From Corynebacterium pseudodiphtheriticum DSM 44287 (GTDB lineage Bacteria; Actinomycetota; Actinomycetes; Mycobacteriales; Mycobacteriaceae): a stretch of 64,000 bases of DNA. The stretch is from NCBI RefSeq assembly GCF_000688415.1, contig NZ_JIAH01000002.1:1-64000 (forward strand), written 5' to 3'. The notes under the pieces were generated by a model that saw only the letters and a list, made by a program, of their open reading frames with translations, did not search any database and was not told the DNA's origin. Below, piece by piece: positions 61,545-64,000 of the stretch (within the stretch, counting starts at the first letter, position 1; every line of letters starts with the position of its first letter). The position numbers and the translations under genes are program-made.

Positions 61545-62165
61545 CTAGCGCATGAGTTCGGCGAAGCGCCGCAGGTAGTCAGCGACGAAGTCGCGGGTTT
61601 TGTCGTTGTTGAACGCGCCGGCGTCGTCAAGCAAGCTCGGCGACTGTCCCAGGAAGACCTCAGGCTGGCCTGGGGTGGGCATGTCGAAGTAGGAGAGTGC
61701 CAGGCGCAGGTTCTTCTGCGAGCTGTAGCCGCCCATGCGCCCGACGGAATGGCTGATGATGCCAGCCGGGAGGTGTTTCCAGGCGACATCTGAGTTTGGT
61801 TTGGAGCCGATGTCGATGGCGTTTTTCAGGCACGCCGGGATGGTGCGGTTGTTTTCGGAGGTCACGAACAAAATGCCGTCGGAGGCTTTGACGGTTTCAC
61901 GGAATTCGGTGTAGGAGTCTGGGGTCTGCACATCGGTGACTTCTGGGTCGTCGTAGTCGAAGTTGTACAACGGCAGGTGCCCAATTTCGACGATGGTGCC
62001 GGTGCAATCTTCCGGCAGTAATTCGATGGCTTGCTTGGCGATTTTGCGCGCGAATGATCCGCCGCGCAGGCTGCCGACCAGCACCGTGACGCGTCGTTTA
62101 TCGCTTGTCGACGGTACCTGGTTGCTTTTGGTTACTGGGGTGCTGTCAGTTGCTTGGTTGCTCAT
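61545..62165 (-). CDS. NADPH-dependent FMN reductase / quinone reductase
   Basis: A 206-residue flavodoxin-fold protein. The FMN loop is VGSLRGGSFARKIA; the second loop TSENNRTIPACLKNAIDIGS and the third SVGRMGGYSSQ are typical of the SsuE/ChrR/YieF family. The first 25 residues are Ser/Thr-rich. ATG 62165 lies 7 nt after AAAGGA; an ATG at 62174 sits too close to that site. The palindrome at 62217-62239 lies in the divergent region upstream. Confidence 0.88.
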   Translation of the reverse strand: MSNQATDSTPVTKSNQVPSTSDKRRVTVLVGSLRGGSFARKIAKQAIELLPEDCTGTIVEIGHLPLYNFDYDDPEVTDVQTPDSYTEFRETVKASDGILFVTSENNRTIPACLKNAIDIGSKPNSDVAWKHLPAGIISHSVGRMGGYSSQKNLRLALSYFDMPTPGQPEVFLGQSPSLLDDAGAFNNDKTRDFVADYLRRFAELMR

Positions 62166-62216
62166 ACGCAACATCCTTTCTATATGCCTAGTAGGCTGGC
62201 TAGCAATCAGAAGCTA

Positions 62217-62239
62217 GAACTTAATGAACAATTAAGTTC
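62217..62239. promoter_or_regulatory. Palindrome in the divergent promoter region
   Basis: GAACTTAAT and ATTAAGTTC are perfect 9-bp arms with a 5-nt spacer GAACA, between the FMN reductase and the small gene at 62302. AT-rich arms of this kind are typical for MarR/HxlR-family operators that control such reductases; no such regulator is encoded next to it. Confidence 0.6.
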
Positions 62240-62301
62240 AGTAGCATGAAGTTTAACAAAGTTTGCGTGAACCAATCCCGCTTGCAAGGAAGGAGCCTGT
62301 G

Positions 62302-62583
62302 ATGTCGCAAGCAGTCGACAAAGAATGCGCCTGGCTGGAAGCAATTAGTGTGTTCCAACAACTGCGCAAAGGTAATTACCAAGCTGGGGTGGATGCGCTC
62401 TGCCCGCAGAAAGCTGGGGCTGCAGGGGTCACCGGGAATTCCGGGGATCCTGGAAGTGAGCAGCAAGAAATAGCCCACGGCCTTATGCGGATGCTGGCGA
62501 TCTTGCTGCGTGGCGAAGACCAGCAAAAACTCGACGACTTCGTGGATGTCGCGTTGGGAATGGCGCCGCCACCGCGGGGCTAA
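62302..62583 (+). CDS. 93-residue protein of unknown function
   Basis: A small, mostly helical protein. The middle holds a Gly/Ala-rich loop (GAAGVTGNSGDPGSEQQ), and the C-terminal helix reads QQKLDDFVDVALGM. A strong AAGGAAGGAG precedes the ATG, so it is likely expressed. No family recognised. It shares a divergent promoter region with the FMN reductase. Confidence 0.65.
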   Translation: MSQAVDKECAWLEAISVFQQLRKGNYQAGVDALCPQKAGAAGVTGNSGDPGSEQQEIAHGLMRMLAILLRGEDQQKLDDFVDVALGMAPPPRG

Positions 62584-62650
62584 TAGGTTAATCGGGGGTC
62601 TTCGCCCCGTCGCGGTGCTGTGAAGTCATCCCATCGCCGGTGATCCTGAT

Positions 62651-62721
62651 TTGGTGCGTTTTTACAAATAGGCCCGCTGAAAGTGGCCTTTTTCGTTCAC
62701 TATTTGTAAAAATGCACATCA
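62651..62721. repeat. Palindromic repeat element, copy 2
   Basis: The left arm TTGGTGCGTTTTTACAAATA (62651-) and the right arm TATTTGTAAAAATGCACATC (62701-62720) share their core with copy 1 at 43700-43769; the loop between them is unrelated to that of copy 1. Confidence 0.85.
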
Positions 62722-62764
62722 AGTCCGGTCCGGGGGTCAGGTCGCGCCGGTGACGAGAACATGT

Positions 62765-64000
62765 TTACGCATTTGAAGACTCCCTGCTGTTCGGCGTACT
62801 TTCGACGATTCTCCCGTCGGTGACCACTAGAATCCGTTCTGCCAGATTCGTGATGTTTGTGTCGTGGGATGTAAAGATGACTGTGGAATCCGTCTCCAAG
62901 AGGCTGTTCATGGACAACTCTGCTGATACTGAGTCGAGAGCGGATGTTGGCTCATCTACAAGGATGACCAGCGATTTTTGAAGGATGGCACGGATGATGG
63001 CAACTCGCTGTCGCTCTCCTCCGGACAATCCGCTATTGCCGGATCCTACTAATCGGTCTAGGCCGTCGGTACTGGCGAAATTTCCCAGTCCGAACTGATT
63101 TAGCAATGTGCAAAGAATTTTGTCATCGGAACTGTTTTCTGTCCCGAGAGTAAGGTTTTCTCTGAGTGTCCCCGGAAGCAAGTCAGGTTCCTGCTCGACG
63201 TAGGTGATCACAGTGCGAAGATCTTTTCTGTTCCAGTCACTAAGATCCCGCCCTCCGACACGGATGTGGCCGGCCGAGAGGTCATAGAATTTCAGTAGAA
63301 GACTGAATATTGTGGTTTTTCCCGTACCAGAAGCTCCTGTGAGTGCCACTTTCTCACCTGGTCGAACCGTTACAGTTGCGTTATCTAAGATGGTTTGGCC
63401 CTCTCGGCTGAACGATGCCGACTCGAACTCGATGGACCCTGGGGGAGTGGGCCAAAGCTCTGGAAGCGAATCGTGTCCGGCTGAATCTTCAACTTCGAGA
63501 TCGAAGAGCTGGTTAATTCTGCTCAGTGCCCCCCTAGCCTCAAAGAAGGCTCCGAGGGACTGGGATACCTGCACGATGGGGGCGAGCATTAGGAATAGTG
63601 CGGTAACGAAGATGGTAAGTGCCTCTCCCGACAAATCACCGTTGTTTAACCTAATGGATCCGAACATGACGACCGCGAGAAGTGCCATGTAGGAAGCCAC
63701 AGTGCTCAAGGGGTCAAGAACAGCTTCGACGAAGCTCATCTTTCGCCGATTCCGGTAGGCGTGGTCAATCTCGGTGGACAAGTTGCCAATGACCTTTTTC
63801 TCGACTCGGAAGGCCTTGATGGTACGAATTGCTGATAGCGCTGACTGTAAGATTTCTCCGAGCGCTGCAAGGTGGTCCTGAACTTTCGACGAAAGATTCT
63901 GTAGGGAACTTGAAATAGCTAGAATTATCACTAGGGCTATCAGCAGCACTGCAACTACGACCAAGAGTAATTTCCAGTCCACCACAGCCATATAAATGAG
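62765..64000 (-). CDS. ABC exporter with fused membrane and ATPase domains (partial, runs off right edge)
   Basis: The visible 411 residues contain the last membrane helices and the nucleotide-binding domain of a type I ABC exporter (MsbA/LanT-like). Walker A is ALTGASGTGKTT, the signature LSGGERQRVA, Walker B VILVDEPTSALD and the switch histidine in TSHDTN. The N-terminus lies outside the window; the frame continues through the right edge. Codon usage looks less GC-rich than its neighbours, so it may be acquired. The substrate and partners are not visible. Confidence 0.85.
   Translation of the reverse strand, partial: LIYMAVVDWKLLLVVVAVLLIALVIILAISSSLQNLSSKVQDHLAALGEILQSALSAIRTIKAFRVEKKVIGNLSTEIDHAYRNRRKMSFVEAVLDPLSTVASYMALLAVVMFGSIRLNNGDLSGEALTIFVTALFLMLAPIVQVSQSLGAFFEARGALSRINQLFDLEVEDSAGHDSLPELWPTPPGSIEFESASFSREGQTILDNATVTVRPGEKVALTGASGTGKTTIFSLLLKFYDLSAGHIRVGGRDLSDWNRKDLRTVITYVEQEPDLLPGTLRENLTLGTENSSDDKILCTLLNQFGLGNFASTDGLDRLVGSGNSGLSGGERQRVAIIRAILQKSLVILVDEPTSALDSVSAELSMNSLLETDSTVIFTSHDTNITNLAERILVVTDGRIVESTPNSRESSNA

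Overview
The window reads as a chromosomal segment from an actinobacterium of the Corynebacterium type. This is judged from gene content and order: a block matching the mycobacterial HtdX-FabG4-FadA2-FadE5 locus, a lipoprotein-dependent siderophore importer behind a DtxR-like box, an MmpL protein, many GTG starts and leaderless genes, and GC-rich coding DNA. No species call is attempted.

Left part (1-9.6 kb): a truncated IS481-like transposase with its reiterated end repeats, then an iron-regulated siderophore uptake operon (binding protein, two FecCD permeases, ATPase), cyanase, a methyltransferase, a YhhN-family membrane protein, a RIC/ScdA iron-sulfur repair protein, a short DUF4065 (Panacea) gene with a 59-residue partner, a 23-bp periodic repeat array, and a dicarboxylate/amino-acid:cation symporter.

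9.6-20 kb is a compact selenium-formate module. A formate dehydrogenase catalytic subunit is interrupted by an in-frame UGA (Sec189) followed by a SECIS-like hairpin, with iron-sulfur and NrfD-like membrane subunits behind it. It is followed by selD (opposite strand), tRNA-Sec(UCA), selA and selB, so all the dedicated selenocysteine machinery sits beside its client.

20-33.5 kb is an accessory region. An AlbA_2/Schlafen-type regulator lies between two 125-bp direct repeats full of palindromes. Then come a frameshifted DnaQ-BRCT gene, a DUF4230 protein, and a defence operon of an MmeI-like type IIL restriction-methylase plus McrB and McrC. Upstream of the operon is a scar: a 179-bp duplication of the DUF2254/MmeI junction surrounding an orphan HTH protein and a fragment of a second MmeI gene.

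33.5-64 kb is mostly conserved chromosome: Xaa-Pro peptidase, the HtdX/FabG4/FadA2/FadE5 fatty-acid block, TyrA, TadA and its partner, CsbD, tRNA-Ser(CGA), an MMPL transporter, a Tgt/GluQ queuosine pair (Tgt lacks its zinc cysteines), a DHA2 efflux pump with its TetR regulator and twin operators, a BCCT transporter, a YefM-YoeB module, two leaderless TDT-family paralogues around an MFS protein, an ABC exporter with a two-component system, an FMN reductase, and a partial ABC exporter that runs off the right edge. Several palindromes, hairpins and repeat families not explained by these genes are listed separately.
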